Positions 25,346 to 34,724 of a DNA stretch of 64,000 nt are shown piece by piece (positions within the stretch are counted from its first letter, which is position 1; each line of letters begins with the position of its first letter). The translations under genes and the position numbers were made by a program. The stretch is from Nocardioides sp. S-1144 (GTDB lineage Bacteria; Actinomycetota; Actinomycetes; Propionibacteriales; Nocardioidaceae). The stretch is from NCBI RefSeq assembly GCF_005954645.2, contig NZ_CP040695.2, positions 3,410,001-3,474,000 of the forward strand, written 5' to 3'. Below the pieces are notes generated by a model, which saw only the letters and a program-made list of their open reading frames with translations, did not search any database and was not told the DNA's origin.

Positions 25346-28048
25346 CTACTCCCCGGACGGCGGGACGAGGGTGAGCACGTCCTCGCCGGCGGCCTCGACC
25401 GCGTCGCGGGAGAAGGCCCAGGGCAGGGTCCCACCGTCGACCATGAGGTCGGTCTGGTCGGTCTGGTGCGGGTGGAAGGCGTGGCCGGAGACCCCGGTGA
25501 GGTTGATCCAGCGCGACGCGTCGAGGTCGGCGAGGTCGACGAGCATCCGCATCGACGGCGCCGTCACGACCTCGAACCCCTCGGCCGCGTCCCAGCCGGT
25601 CGCGTCGACGATCGAGCTGCCGCCGCCGACCTCCCAGCCGCCGCGGTTGAAGAGCCGCTCGACGACGCCGATGCCGGACTCCCCCAGGGTCGAGGAGCGC
25701 AGCTCGAGGCGGTGCAGCGCACCCCACGTCCAGTCGTCGGGGTCGGGGCCGATCATCGAGGTCAGGTCGTCGCGCGCCTGGAGCAGCGCCGCGCGCAGGA
25801 CGTCGTCGCGGGTCTCCACGACGCCCTCGGTCGCGAGGTCGTCCCACCACGGGTTGCGGGCGTCGGCCAGGATCGCCGGGAGCGCCGCCATCCACCGGGC
25901 GCCGCCGTCGGGCCACAGCTCCTCCGGCAGCTCGTCGTGGAACGTCCTGGCCAGCAGGTCGCGCCACACCACGTTGTAGTAGGCGGCGGCCGCGCTGTCG
26001 GCCGGCTGGTCGAAGTCCCACGTCTCCAGCAGCCGCTGCCCGTCGTCGTCGTAGCCGCCGTCGAGGACGACGTCCAGCAGGTGTGGCACGAGCACCGGCG
26101 CGAGCGGGTTGCGGTCGTCGCGCTGGACGTCGAGCAGCTCCTCGGCCGAGAGCGTGCCGCCCTGCTCGGACCCGTCGTCGAGCTGGTCCTCGATCAGGTG
26201 CCGGATCCGGTCGGAACGGTCGCCGGGGTCCCAGTCGTTGCCGAGGAGGTAGGGGTAGCGCCGGTCGGTGACGGCCTGGTTGGCGGTGACGACGAACCCC
26301 TCGGCGGGGTCGAGGACGCTGGGCAGCCCGTCGAAGGGCACGTACTCGCCGGTCCAGTCGTTCTCCGGTCGCCACCCGGCCGAGGGCAGCATGCCGTCGT
26401 TCCCGGACACGCGGATCGGGATCCGGCCCGGGGCCTGGTAGCCGATGTGGCCCTCGCGGTCGGCGTAGACGATGTTCTGCGCGGGCGCGGCGAAGTCGGC
26501 CACCGCGGTGCGGAAGGTGTCCCAGTCCGAGGCCCGGTTCAGCCCCAGGATCGCGTCGGCGGTGGGCGCCGGGGTCAGCGCCGTCCACGACAGGGAGACG
26601 GCGTACTCGGTGCCCCCGGACGCTCCCCCGCCCGCCCCGTCCTCCCCGGCGCCGTCCTCGGCGGCCGCGACCGCTCCGACGTCGGCGACCAGGTCGTCGA
26701 CGTCGGAGAGGATCGGGCCGTGCCGGGTCGAGCGCACGGTGAGGGTGACGTCGTCGCCGCCGGCCACCTCGATCGTCTCCTCGCGGACCTCCAGCTCGCG
26801 GAGCCGGCCGCGGTAGCGCCACCGGTCGCCGACGACCTGCTCGACGTAGAGGTCGGTGACGTCGGGGCCGAGGTTGGTGAAGCCCCAGGCGATGTCGGCG
26901 TTGTGCCCGATGATCACGCCGGGCACCCCGGAGAACGAGAAGCCGGCGACGTCGTAGGGGCACGCCGGCCCCACGGTGCGGCAGTGCAGGCCGACCTGCA
27001 TCCAGACCCCGGGCATGGAGACGCCGAGGTGCGGGTCGTTGGCGAGCAGCGGCGCGCCGGTGTCGGTGTGCTCGCCGGAGACGACCCACGAGTTGCTGCC
27101 CAGGCCGTCGCCGCGGCCGAGCCAGGCCGGCATCCGGTCGAGGCCGGCCGCGAGGCGGCCGAGCCGGTCGGCGACCTGACCACCGCGACCGAACGGCGGT
27201 CGCACCGGGTTGCGGGTGCCGCCCGTGGTGGCGTCCTGCTCGAAGACGCCGTCGACCACGGCGCCCTGCTTCACGATCGGGTCGTGCTCGGCGTACGGGT
27301 AGGGCGGGAACAGCGCGGCGGTCCGCTCCTCCCCCACGGCGGCGGTGGCGAGGGCGCGCTCGATCTCCTCGGTCATGTTGCCGCGCAGGTCCCAGGCCAT
27401 CGCCTTGAGCCAGGCGAGGGAGTCGACGGCGGTCCACGGCTCGGGCTGGTAGTCGAGCCCGCCGACGTCGAGGACGGCGTACTCGAGCGCGATCGCGCCG
27501 AGCGCCCGGTCGTCGAGGTAGGCGTTCACCCCGGCCGCGTAGGCGTCGAGCGCGACACGGGTGTCGGGGTCGAGCAGCGGCAGCTCGGCCTCCGCGACCC
27601 GGCGCCAGCCCATGGTGCGCACGTAGGCGTCGGTCTCGACGGCGTCCGCACCGAAGAGCTCGGCCAGCCGGCCGGCGGTGGCGTGGCGGCGCACGTCCAT
27701 CTCGAAGAACCGCTCCTGGGCGTGCACGAAGCCCTGGGCGCGCATCAGGTCCTCGGTGGTGTCGGCGTAGACCTGCGGGATGCCGTGCTCGTCGCGCACG
27801 ACCTCCACCTCGCCGCTCAGCCCGGCCACCTCGACCTCGCCGGTCGTCTGCGGGAACGACCGGCGGACCACGACGACGCCGACGAGCAGGCTGGCCACCA
27901 GCACCAGCACGATCGCGACCACGACGTAGGTCGAGACCCGCAGGGTCCGGGGTAGCAGCCGGAAGCGTCGCCACCACAGCGGCGGCCACCGCCGTCGCGA
28001 CGTCGACGGGTCGGCGGGCTCGTCGAGCTGGGGGCTGGTGACCGTCAT
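25346..28048 (-). CDS. Penicillin acylase family protein (Ntn hydrolase)
   Basis: The 900-aa product has an N-terminal membrane anchor (VSTYVVVAIVLVLVASLLVGV) and the acylase A-chain start VEVVRDEHGIPQVYADT. The autocatalytic processing site is read as GLGSNSWVVSG, where the Ser after GSN becomes the N-terminal nucleophile of the B chain. It is membrane-bound and faces outside. Substrates may be N-acyl homoserine lactones, beta-lactams or acyl-peptides; sequence does not decide. ATG 28048 is used; another in-frame ATG at 28060 is possible. It is divergent from fmdB with a CIRCE element between. Confidence 0.88.
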   Translation of the reverse strand: MTVTSPQLDEPADPSTSRRRWPPLWWRRFRLLPRTLRVSTYVVVAIVLVLVASLLVGVVVVRRSFPQTTGEVEVAGLSGEVEVVRDEHGIPQVYADTTEDLMRAQGFVHAQERFFEMDVRRHATAGRLAELFGADAVETDAYVRTMGWRRVAEAELPLLDPDTRVALDAYAAGVNAYLDDRALGAIALEYAVLDVGGLDYQPEPWTAVDSLAWLKAMAWDLRGNMTEEIERALATAAVGEERTAALFPPYPYAEHDPIVKQGAVVDGVFEQDATTGGTRNPVRPPFGRGGQVADRLGRLAAGLDRMPAWLGRGDGLGSNSWVVSGEHTDTGAPLLANDPHLGVSMPGVWMQVGLHCRTVGPACPYDVAGFSFSGVPGVIIGHNADIAWGFTNLGPDVTDLYVEQVVGDRWRYRGRLRELEVREETIEVAGGDDVTLTVRSTRHGPILSDVDDLVADVGAVAAAEDGAGEDGAGGGASGGTEYAVSLSWTALTPAPTADAILGLNRASDWDTFRTAVADFAAPAQNIVYADREGHIGYQAPGRIPIRVSGNDGMLPSAGWRPENDWTGEYVPFDGLPSVLDPAEGFVVTANQAVTDRRYPYLLGNDWDPGDRSDRIRHLIEDQLDDGSEQGGTLSAEELLDVQRDDRNPLAPVLVPHLLDVVLDGGYDDDGQRLLETWDFDQPADSAAAAYYNVVWRDLLARTFHDELPEELWPDGGARWMAALPAILADARNPWWDDLATEGVVETRDDVLRAALLQARDDLTSMIGPDPDDWTWGALHRLELRSSTLGESGIGVVERLFNRGGWEVGGGSSIVDATGWDAAEGFEVVTAPSMRMLVDLADLDASRWINLTGVSGHAFHPHQTDQTDLMVDGGTLPWAFSRDAVEAAGEDVLTLVPPSGE

Positions 28049-28077
28049 CGTGCGGAACATTCTGCCGTGGCGTAGAG

Positions 28078-28104
28078 TTGGCACTCGTCAGGGCAGAGTG
28101 CCAA
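28078..28104. promoter_or_regulatory. CIRCE operator (HrcA site)
   Basis: TTGGCACTC-N9-GAGTGCCAA is a perfect 9-bp inverted repeat with the exact 9-bp spacing of CIRCE. The arms match the TTAGCACTC consensus except for one symmetric A-to-G change. A TAGAGT -10-like hexamer (28073-28078) abuts it on the plus strand, 57 bp before the fmdB GTG. It is also 30 bp upstream of the penicillin acylase start. Confidence 0.85.
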
Positions 28105-28134
28105 TCCCTCTCCCGACCCCATCCGAGGAGAACC

Positions 28135-28485
28135 GTGCCGACCTACCAGTACGCCTGCACCGAGTGCCACCACGCGTTCGACCAGGTCCAGAAGTTCAGC
28201 GACGACGCCCTCACGGTCTGCCCCGAGTGCCAGGGCCGGCTGCGCAAGGTCTACAACGCCGTCGGCGTGGTCTTCAAGGGCTCGGGCTTCTACCGCAACG
28301 ACAGCCGCTCGACGTCGTCCTCGAGCGTCCCGGCCGTCGAGGGTGGCTCGGACAAGTCGGAGAAGAAGGCCGACAAGAAGTCCGACGCGAAGCCGGCCAC
28401 GAAGAGCGAGTCGTCGGGCTCGTCCTCGGGCAGCTCCTCCTCGGGCTCGTCCTCGTCGGGCAGCGCCGCCTCCAGCAGCTCCTGA
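28135..28485 (+). CDS. FmdB-family zinc ribbon protein with Ser-rich tail
   Basis: The 116-aa product starts VPTYQYACTECHHAFD and has a CxxC...CxxC ribbon (C8, C11, C29, C32), then RLRKVYNAVGVVFKGSGFYRND, the FmdB/FmdE regulatory core. The last 40 residues are a Lys/Ser/Gly low-complexity tail. FmdB proteins are named after a putative regulator of formamidase; their true role is unclear. GTG 28135 follows GAGGAG. The CIRCE operator upstream suggests HrcA heat-shock control. Confidence 0.85.
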   Translation: MPTYQYACTECHHAFDQVQKFSDDALTVCPECQGRLRKVYNAVGVVFKGSGFYRNDSRSTSSSSVPAVEGGSDKSEKKADKKSDAKPATKSESSGSSSGSSSSGSSSSGSAASSSS

Positions 28486-28548
28486 CCGCGCTCGGGGGCC
28501 CTGTGGAGAGCCTCGGCAGCCGTGGCCCGGCTCGCCTAGCGTCGTCGG

Positions 28549-29202
28549 GTGCCCGACGTCTCCTTCCACCCCCGCCCCCGTAGCCGACCGGCCCGCGCCC
28601 TCGGTGGCGCCCGGCGGGCCGTGCTGCGGCGCCGGCGTCCGCTCGCGGCGCTGCTGGCCGCCGTCGCCGTGGCGGCCGGGCTGGCCGCGACCCGCGCCGA
28701 GCCGCCGCCCGCGGTGCCGGTGCAGGTGGCCGCCCGCGACCTGCCGGCCGGCGAGGTCGTCCACGAGCGCGACCTGACGACCGTCGCGCTGCCACCGGAC
28801 GCCGTCCCGTCCGGCCTGGCCGGGGTGGCGACCGGCCGGGTGCTCGCGGCGCCGGTCTCGCGCGGCGAGCCGCTCACCGAGGTCCGGCTGGTCGGCGAGC
28901 GGCTGACGGCCGGGCGGCCCGACCTGGTCGCCGTCCCGGTCCGGCTCCCGGACGCCGGGACGGTCGCGCTGCTGCGGGTCGGCGACGTCGTCGACCTGGT
29001 CGCGGCCGATCCTCAGGCCGGCACGGCCTCCGCCGTCGCGCCCGGCGCGACGGTGCTCGCGCTGCCCGCGGCCGACGACGTCGCCGGGCCGACGGGGATG
29101 CCCGGGCGCCTGGTGGTGCTCGGGGTGGCGCCGTCGGAGGTGACCGACCTGGCCGACGCCACGGCCCGGATGGTGCTGACCTTCGCCTGGTCGAGGCAGT
29201 AA
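28549..29202 (+). CDS. SAF domain protein (CpaB/FlgA-like)
   Basis: The 217-aa product has a basic N-terminus, one membrane helix (LAALLAAVAVAAGLAATR), then a SAF fold: VPVQVAARDLPAGEVVHERDL and GRVLAAPVSRGEPLTEVRL. SAF proteins include the pilus assembly protein CpaB and the flagellar P-ring chaperone FlgA. No other Flp pilus genes are adjacent, so a role in pilus assembly is unproven. It lies between fmdB and mscL on the same strand. Confidence 0.8.
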   Translation: MPDVSFHPRPRSRPARALGGARRAVLRRRRPLAALLAAVAVAAGLAATRAEPPPAVPVQVAARDLPAGEVVHERDLTTVALPPDAVPSGLAGVATGRVLAAPVSRGEPLTEVRLVGERLTAGRPDLVAVPVRLPDAGTVALLRVGDVVDLVAADPQAGTASAVAPGATVLALPAADDVAGPTGMPGRLVVLGVAPSEVTDLADATARMVLTFAWSRQ

Positions 29203-29251
29203 CGTCGTCACGGCGCGGGGAACCCCGCCTCGGCACCCAAGGAGCACCGAC

Positions 29252-29605
29252 ATGAGTGGATTCAGAAACTTCCTCTTCCGGGGGAACCTCGTCGACCTCG
29301 CGGTCGCGGTGATCATCGGTACCGCCTTCGGTGCCGTGGTCACGACGTTCACCAACTGGCTCACCGCCCAGATGCCCGACTCGACCTCGGAGTACTTCAG
29401 CAACGTCGAGAACAGCTTCGGCGCGTTCCTCAACGCCGTCGTCTCCTTCGTCATCCTGGCCGCCGTCGTCTACTTCCTCGTGGTCACCCCGTACGTGAAG
29501 GCCAAGGAGCGCTTCTTCCCCTCGCCGCCCGCCGGCACCCCCGAGGACATCGAGCTGCTCCGCCAGATCCGCGACTCGCTCGCCGGCGGTGCCCACAAGG
29601 CCTGA
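29252..29605 (+). CDS. mscL: Large-conductance mechanosensitive channel MscL
   Basis: The 117-aa product starts MSGFRNFLFRGNLVDLAVAVIIGTAFGAVV, the N-terminal amphipathic helix and pore-lining TM1; TM2 is SFVILAAVVYFLVVTPYV. It forms a homopentameric osmotic release valve. A good AAGGAG lies 7 nt upstream of the ATG. Confidence 0.93.
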   Translation: MSGFRNFLFRGNLVDLAVAVIIGTAFGAVVTTFTNWLTAQMPDSTSEYFSNVENSFGAFLNAVVSFVILAAVVYFLVVTPYVKAKERFFPSPPAGTPEDIELLRQIRDSLAGGAHKA

Positions 29606-29732
29606 GCAACCGCCAGCACGACCGCTCGTCCAGGTGCCGTCCCACCGGTGGGGCGGCACCTGCGCGTCCCGGCCCTGGTCGCTCCTGTGGAGGACGGGTG
29701 CGGCGCCGCGCCCGACCGAGCAGGCTGGGCGC

Positions 29733-30629
29733 ATGTCCTGGTCCGCGGCCGAGTGGCTGACCGAGCTCGGGGGTGTCGCACGGTACGGCTCGCTGGCCCG
29801 CCTGGTCGGACGCGCCGAGGTCGAGGCCGCCGTCGCCGCCGGGTCGGTGCGCCGCGACGACCGCGGCGTCTACTCCCTGCCCGGTGCCGACGAGGCGGCG
29901 CGCGTCGCGGTGGTGCTCGGGGGCGTGCTGTCGCTGACCAGCGCCGCGCTCCACCACGGCTGGGCCGTCAAGACGGTCCCCGACCGGCCCCACGTGACGG
30001 TCCCCCGCGGCCGCAAGCTCGGACGACGCGCGCGCCTGGCCCACGTGCACTGGGCCGACCTCGGTCCGGACCTCGTCACCGACGGCGCCACGTCGCCCGC
30101 GCTGACCCTGGAGCAGTGCCTGCGCCGGCTGCCCCACGACGAGGCCCTCGCCGTGGCCGACTCCGCGCTGCGCGAGAGCCACTGCCACGACCTGCTCCGC
30201 CGGGTCGCCGAGGGGGCGCGCGGGCCGGGGTCGCCGCAGGTGCGCGCCGTCGCCGCCCGCGCCTCGGGCGAGGCGGCCAACCCGTTCGAGTCCGTGCTGC
30301 GGGCCATCTGCGACACCGTCCCCGGGCTGGCCGTCGAGCCGCAGGGCCAGATCCGCAACGGCTCCTTCTCGGCGCGGGCCGACCTCGTCGACCGGCGACT
30401 GCGGATCGCGTGCGAGGCCGACTCCTTCGCCTGGCACGGGGGCCGCTCGGCGCTCTGTCGCGACGCGCGCCGCTACAACGAGATGGTGGTCGCCGGGTGG
30501 ATGGTGCTGCGCTTCACCTACGAGGACGTGATGCTGCGGCCGGAGGAGGTGCGCCGGATCCTGGCCGGTGCGGTGGCCCTGGCAGAGCTGCTGCTGGAAG
30601 TCGGCGGCGGCACCCGACCCGCCGCGTGA
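29733..30629 (+). CDS. AbiEi-antitoxin-like N-terminus with DUF559/Vsr-like C-terminus
   Basis: The 298-aa product has an N-terminal winged-helix/AbiEi-type half (GGVARYGSLARLVGRAEVEAAV, then VYSLPGADEAARVAVVL and SLTSAALHHGW) and a C-terminal Vsr/DUF559 endonuclease-like half (ARADLVDRRLRIACEADSFAWHG, then RRYNEMVVAGWMVLRFTYEDV). No AbiEii-type toxin gene is adjacent. Such proteins are multicopy in Nocardioides-like genomes and have no tested function. ATG 29733 starts right at the domain. Confidence 0.72.
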   Translation: MSWSAAEWLTELGGVARYGSLARLVGRAEVEAAVAAGSVRRDDRGVYSLPGADEAARVAVVLGGVLSLTSAALHHGWAVKTVPDRPHVTVPRGRKLGRRARLAHVHWADLGPDLVTDGATSPALTLEQCLRRLPHDEALAVADSALRESHCHDLLRRVAEGARGPGSPQVRAVAARASGEAANPFESVLRAICDTVPGLAVEPQGQIRNGSFSARADLVDRRLRIACEADSFAWHGGRSALCRDARRYNEMVVAGWMVLRFTYEDVMLRPEEVRRILAGAVALAELLLEVGGGTRPAA

Positions 30630-30670
30630 GCCGCGCGGTGCCCGGCGACTTGGCCCGTCACTCCTGCGGC

Positions 30671-30847
30671 TCACCCGTGGTGCGGCGGCACCTGGGCCTT
30701 CAGCCACGCCTCGGACGCCGACTCCTCGCGCGGGGCGCGCGCGTCGTCGCGCTCGTCGGAGGTGGTGTCGGGCAGGGTGTCGCCGAAGATCGCCTCGAGG
30801 CGCCGTCGGCGCTCCTCGCGGGTCTCGGGCCGGGTCGGGTCGGTCAC
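30671..30847 (-). CDS. Small conserved-type protein (58 aa) after LCP gene
   Basis: GTG 30847, five bases after the LCP gene stop, opens a 58-codon frame ending TGA. The product is hydrophilic: VTDPTRPETREERRRRLEAI, then GDTLPDTTSDERDD, and a C-terminal VPPHHG. From family recall, similar short proteins recur in actinobacteria. The tight spacing and codon bias support translation. Function is unknown. Confidence 0.68.
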   Translation of the reverse strand: MTDPTRPETREERRRRLEAIFGDTLPDTTSDERDDARAPREESASEAWLKAQVPPHHG

Positions 30848-30852
30848 GACGA

Positions 30853-32052
30853 TCAGGCGCAGAGCCCGGCGGACTCGCGCGCCGCGACCTTGTCGGAGGT
30901 GGGGGTGCCGCTGCCCCCGGCCTTGGCGCCGCTGGTGACGTCGTCGGCGGCGGTGATCACGTCGGGGATCAGCTTGTTGGTCACCGGCTGGTCGTCGAGG
31001 ACCTTCGCCCAGAGGGCGTCGGCCTCGGGGAGCCAGGCGACGCGGTTGGGGTCCACCGGCGAGTACTGCCAGGGCACGGTGACGAACTTGATCTTGTCGG
31101 CGCCGATGTCCTTGAAGGAGTTGCCGACCTTGGCCATCTGGATCGGGGACTCGAAGTCGGTCTGCAGCGAGGAGGTGGCGGCGTCCAGGAAGCCGACGAC
31201 GCGGTCCACGCGGGTCAGCGTCCCGGCGGAGAGCAGCTTGCTCGCCATCGCCGCGATGAAGGCCTGCTGACGCTTGACCCGGCCGAGGTCGGAGCCGTCA
31301 CCCAGCGTGTAGCGGGCGCGGACGTAGTTGAGGGCCTCGTTGCCGCGGACCTCCCGCGTGCCGGCCGGGATGCTGATCCCGTGGTCGGGGTCCTCGATGG
31401 CCTCGGGGATGCAGACCTGGACGCCGTCGATGGCGTCGACCATGTCGCGGAAGCCGTTGAAGTCGACCTTGACGTAGTTGTCGAGGCGGATGCCGGTGAG
31501 CTGCTCGAACTGCTGCATCGTGCACGCGGGCCCGCCGACGGCGAACGCCTCGTTCCACATCACGTCGTCCTCGCCGGGGATGGTGTCGCCGTCCTCGTCG
31601 GTGCAGTCGGGACGGTCGACGAGGCTGTCGCGCGGGATGCTGATGCCGTAGGCGAAGGTGCGGTCGGCCGAGAGGTGGAACATGATCGTGGTGTCGGACC
31701 GCTCACCGTCGCCGGTGAGCCCGTCGATGTTGTTGCCCGCCCCGTCGCGGGTGTCGGAGCCCATCACCAGGATGTTCATCGGCTCCTGCGGCCCGGCGAC
31801 CTCCTTCTTGGCCGGTCGCGCGGTGAGCTGGTCGTCGTAGTCCTGGTAGTCGATGTTGTCGCCGAGGTGGCGGTAGAAGTACGTCGCGCCGAGGCCGAGG
31901 ACCAGCCCGAGGGTCACGACGCACGCGGTGACGACCGTCAGGACCTTGTAGCGCTTCTTGCCACGGCCGCGGCGCTTCGGCGCCGAGGGCACCGGGGTCG
32001 CGGACCCCTCCGAGGAGATGACGTCGGGGGCGGGGTCGGACTCGAGGGACAT
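30853..32052 (-). CDS. LytR-CpsA-Psr (LCP) family protein
   Basis: The 399-aa product has a cytoplasmic basic N-terminus (KRRGRGKKRYK), one membrane helix and an extracellular LCP domain: MNILVMGSDTRDG, RSDTTIMFHLSADR, SIPRDSLVD, and NYVRARYTLGDGSDLGRVKRQQ with the catalytic Arg residues. LCP enzymes transfer lipid-linked glycopolymers (teichoic acid, arabinogalactan) to peptidoglycan. ATG 32052 follows AAGGTG; the upstream open frame is not conserved-looking. Confidence 0.9.
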   Translation of the reverse strand: MSLESDPAPDVISSEGSATPVPSAPKRRGRGKKRYKVLTVVTACVVTLGLVLGLGATYFYRHLGDNIDYQDYDDQLTARPAKKEVAGPQEPMNILVMGSDTRDGAGNNIDGLTGDGERSDTTIMFHLSADRTFAYGISIPRDSLVDRPDCTDEDGDTIPGEDDVMWNEAFAVGGPACTMQQFEQLTGIRLDNYVKVDFNGFRDMVDAIDGVQVCIPEAIEDPDHGISIPAGTREVRGNEALNYVRARYTLGDGSDLGRVKRQQAFIAAMASKLLSAGTLTRVDRVVGFLDAATSSLQTDFESPIQMAKVGNSFKDIGADKIKFVTVPWQYSPVDPNRVAWLPEADALWAKVLDDQPVTNKLIPDVITAADDVTSGAKAGGSGTPTSDKVAARESAGLCA

Positions 32053-32337
32053 GGGCACCTTGGGTGTCGTCGGGCTTACCAGGTCATTCTGCGGGGTCCG
32101 CACCGCCCCTCCCAAACCGCGGCGGGCTGCTGATGCGGAGGTCACGACGGCGCTCGTCCCACCCGTCCCAGCAGTCACTGGCGCGGTCTCCTGGCCGCGA
32201 AGTCGGCCGGCCGCGGTCTAGACGCCTCGCCCGGATCCACCGAACCTGCCCCGGCGCGGCCCGGAGGACGACAGTCTCTCCACGGGTCGGCGTCTCCCCC
32301 CGGACGCCGTCCGATCGACCTGAGAGGCAGACCTGAC

Positions 32338-34671
32338 GTGCTGTTGTCGAGGCGTGGTGCCCCGGACCGTTCGACCGACCTGCGCCGGACCGTGCGCCGG
32401 GCCGCGGCCGGCTCTGTGGCGATCGGGCTGGTGACGCTGTCGGCCGGACTCGCGTGGGCGGCCGTGGTGTCCCACGAGGCCTCCGACCTCGCGGCTCGCA
32501 CGCTGGACACCCGGGCCGCCGCCGTGCAGGACGCCGCGCAGGACGAGGTCCGCCGCCACGGAGACGCCCTGCGGCTGGTGGCGGCCGGCCTCGCGTCGGG
32601 CGAGCGGGTCGACGCGGCCGCCTTCGAGACCGCCGCCGCGCCGCTGGACTCGATGACCCTGGCCGGTGCCACCTCGCTGGCGTTCCTGGCCCGGCCGGTC
32701 GACGACGCCGGGCTCGGTGCGTTCGCGGCCACCTGGCGCGCCCGCGGGTCGGTCGACCTCGAGCTCGACCCGGTGGAGGCCGCCGACACCCACGTCTTCG
32801 CCGTGCTCAGCAAGCCCCTCGACGGGAGCAGCCAGCGCCGCACCGGGGTGGACCTGGCCGGGGCGCCCGCCGCCCTCGAGGCGCTGACCCGGGCGCGCGA
32901 GTCGGGCGACGTCACGATGTCGCAGGCCTACCAGCTCATCATCGACCAGCAGCTGCCGGAGACCGAGCGCCAGACCTCGTTCGTGGTCACGGCGCCCGTG
33001 CTGCGGCAGGACCGGCTCGTCGGCTGGGTGCTGATGGGGTTGCGCGGCCAGGACTTCCTCGGTGGTGTCGTGGGCCAGGCCGCCGAGGGTCGCGTCGACG
33101 TCGCCCTGTCCGCCGACGACACCGCGGGCGAGAGCCTCACCGTCGCCGTCGCCGTGGCCGGCGGCGCCGGGGCGGGACCCGACCGGCGACGCAGCATCAC
33201 CCTCCCGGTCGCCCACCAGACCTGGACCCTCGACGTCACCGCCGGCGACGCCGCCCTCGTCGGCGACGTCCGCCACCGGCCGGCGGCGATCCGAGCCGTC
33301 TCCGTCGTCATCGCCCTCCTGGTCGCCGGGCTGTGGTGGAGCGTCACCTCGAGCCGGGCCCGGGCCCGCGGCGAGGTGCGGGCCGCCACCCGGGACCTGG
33401 CCGCCGCCGAGGCGACGGCCCGCAGCCAGGCGATGCTGCTCCACACCATGGTCGAGACCATCGAGGAGGTGGGCGTCACCGTGGTCGACGCGGACGGCGC
33501 CGTCCTGGTCCAGTCCCGCTCGGCGCGCCGGATGCTCGGCGTCGACGGTCCGGCCGACCAGGACGCCGCGACCTCCGACGGCATCGGCGACGCCGACGGG
33601 CCGGACCGGTGGCAGCAGCACTACGGCCTCTTCGCACTCGACGGGTCGCCGTTCCCCCGGGACGAGATGCCGCTGACCCGGGCCCTGGCCGGGGAGGCCT
33701 CGGACGGGGTCGAGATGGTCGTCCGGAACCGGGCCCGTCCCGACGGCACCCAGATCGCCGTGTCGGGACGGCCGATCACCGTGGGGCAGGACCGGAGCGG
33801 TGCCCTGGCGGTCTTCCGCGACGTGACCGAGGAGCGACGCCGCCAGGCCGAGCAGGCCGCGTTCGCCGGCATGGTCGCCCACGACCTCAAGAACCCGCTC
33901 ACCCTGGTCCGGGGCCTGATGGAGCTGGTCGAGGACGGCCTGGAGGACCTCACCGGCCCCGAGCGGACGAGGAGCACGGTCGCCACCCACCTGCAGATGT
34001 CGTCGGCGGCAGCGGGGCGGATGGCCCAGCTCATCGACGACCTCCTCGCCTACACCACCGCCGACAACACCACCCTCGACGTCAGGGAGGTGGCGCTGGG
34101 TGGACTCGTCCGCGACACGCTCGTCGACGTCGTCGCCGGCCACGTCCCCGGGCGCGAGGGTGACGGGCAGGCGGCACCGCGGCCCTCGGTGCACGTGGGC
34201 GACCTCCCGACGGTGGCGTGCGACGAGGAGCGGATGCGCCAGGTGCTCGGCAACCTGATCGGCAACGCGCTGAAGTACGTCGAGCCCGGCTCCCCCGCCG
34301 TGGTCGAGGTCACCGCCGAGGAGCGCCGCGGTGGCGGGGTGCGGATCCTCGTCGCCGACCGGGGCATCGGCATCCCCGAGGAGCTCCGGGCCGAGGTGGT
34401 CAAGCCCTTCGTCCGGGCACCCACCACGACCGCCGGCCGGACGAGCTATCCCGGCACCGGTCTGGGGCTGGCGATCTCCCACCGCATCGTCGAGCGGCAC
34501 GGCGGCAGCCTGCGGCTGCAGGCGAACCCCGGCGGCGGCACCGTCGCCGTCGTCGACCTCCCGGGTCCGACCCGCGCGGCCGACGTCCCCGTGGCGCCGC
34601 AGCCGGCCCAGGAGCGGCGCCCCGGCGGCCCCCGCGCGGAGGCGGTTTCGGCGACCGCGACCCGGTCCTGA
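32338..34671 (+). CDS. CHASE/PAS sensor histidine kinase
   Basis: The 777-aa product has a membrane helix at about residues 22-45, an extracytoplasmic CHASE-type domain (to about 310), a second helix (AIRAVSVVIALLVAGLWW), a PAS domain (about 370-500), then HisKA with VAHDLKNPLT carrying the phospho-His, and an HATPase with NLIGNALKYV, DRGIGIPEEL and GTGLGLAISHRI. Start is GTG. No response regulator is adjacent. The ligand is unknown; CHASE domains bind small molecules such as cytokinins. Confidence 0.88.
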   Translation: MLLSRRGAPDRSTDLRRTVRRAAAGSVAIGLVTLSAGLAWAAVVSHEASDLAARTLDTRAAAVQDAAQDEVRRHGDALRLVAAGLASGERVDAAAFETAAAPLDSMTLAGATSLAFLARPVDDAGLGAFAATWRARGSVDLELDPVEAADTHVFAVLSKPLDGSSQRRTGVDLAGAPAALEALTRARESGDVTMSQAYQLIIDQQLPETERQTSFVVTAPVLRQDRLVGWVLMGLRGQDFLGGVVGQAAEGRVDVALSADDTAGESLTVAVAVAGGAGAGPDRRRSITLPVAHQTWTLDVTAGDAALVGDVRHRPAAIRAVSVVIALLVAGLWWSVTSSRARARGEVRAATRDLAAAEATARSQAMLLHTMVETIEEVGVTVVDADGAVLVQSRSARRMLGVDGPADQDAATSDGIGDADGPDRWQQHYGLFALDGSPFPRDEMPLTRALAGEASDGVEMVVRNRARPDGTQIAVSGRPITVGQDRSGALAVFRDVTEERRRQAEQAAFAGMVAHDLKNPLTLVRGLMELVEDGLEDLTGPERTRSTVATHLQMSSAAAGRMAQLIDDLLAYTTADNTTLDVREVALGGLVRDTLVDVVAGHVPGREGDGQAAPRPSVHVGDLPTVACDEERMRQVLGNLIGNALKYVEPGSPAVVEVTAEERRGGGVRILVADRGIGIPEELRAEVVKPFVRAPTTTAGRTSYPGTGLGLAISHRIVERHGGSLRLQANPGGGTVAVVDLPGPTRAADVPVAPQPAQERRPGGPRAEAVSATATRS

Positions 34672-34724
34672 CAGGATGTGGACCGTCGTCGTGGCCCTCC
34701 GCCGTGGAGGTGCCCACGTGGCCC

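Noticed and set aside
29733..30629. Complete AbiE-type toxin-antitoxin system
   Set aside because: Only the antitoxin-like fold is present and it is fused to an endonuclease-like half; no AbiEii nucleotidyltransferase is adjacent.
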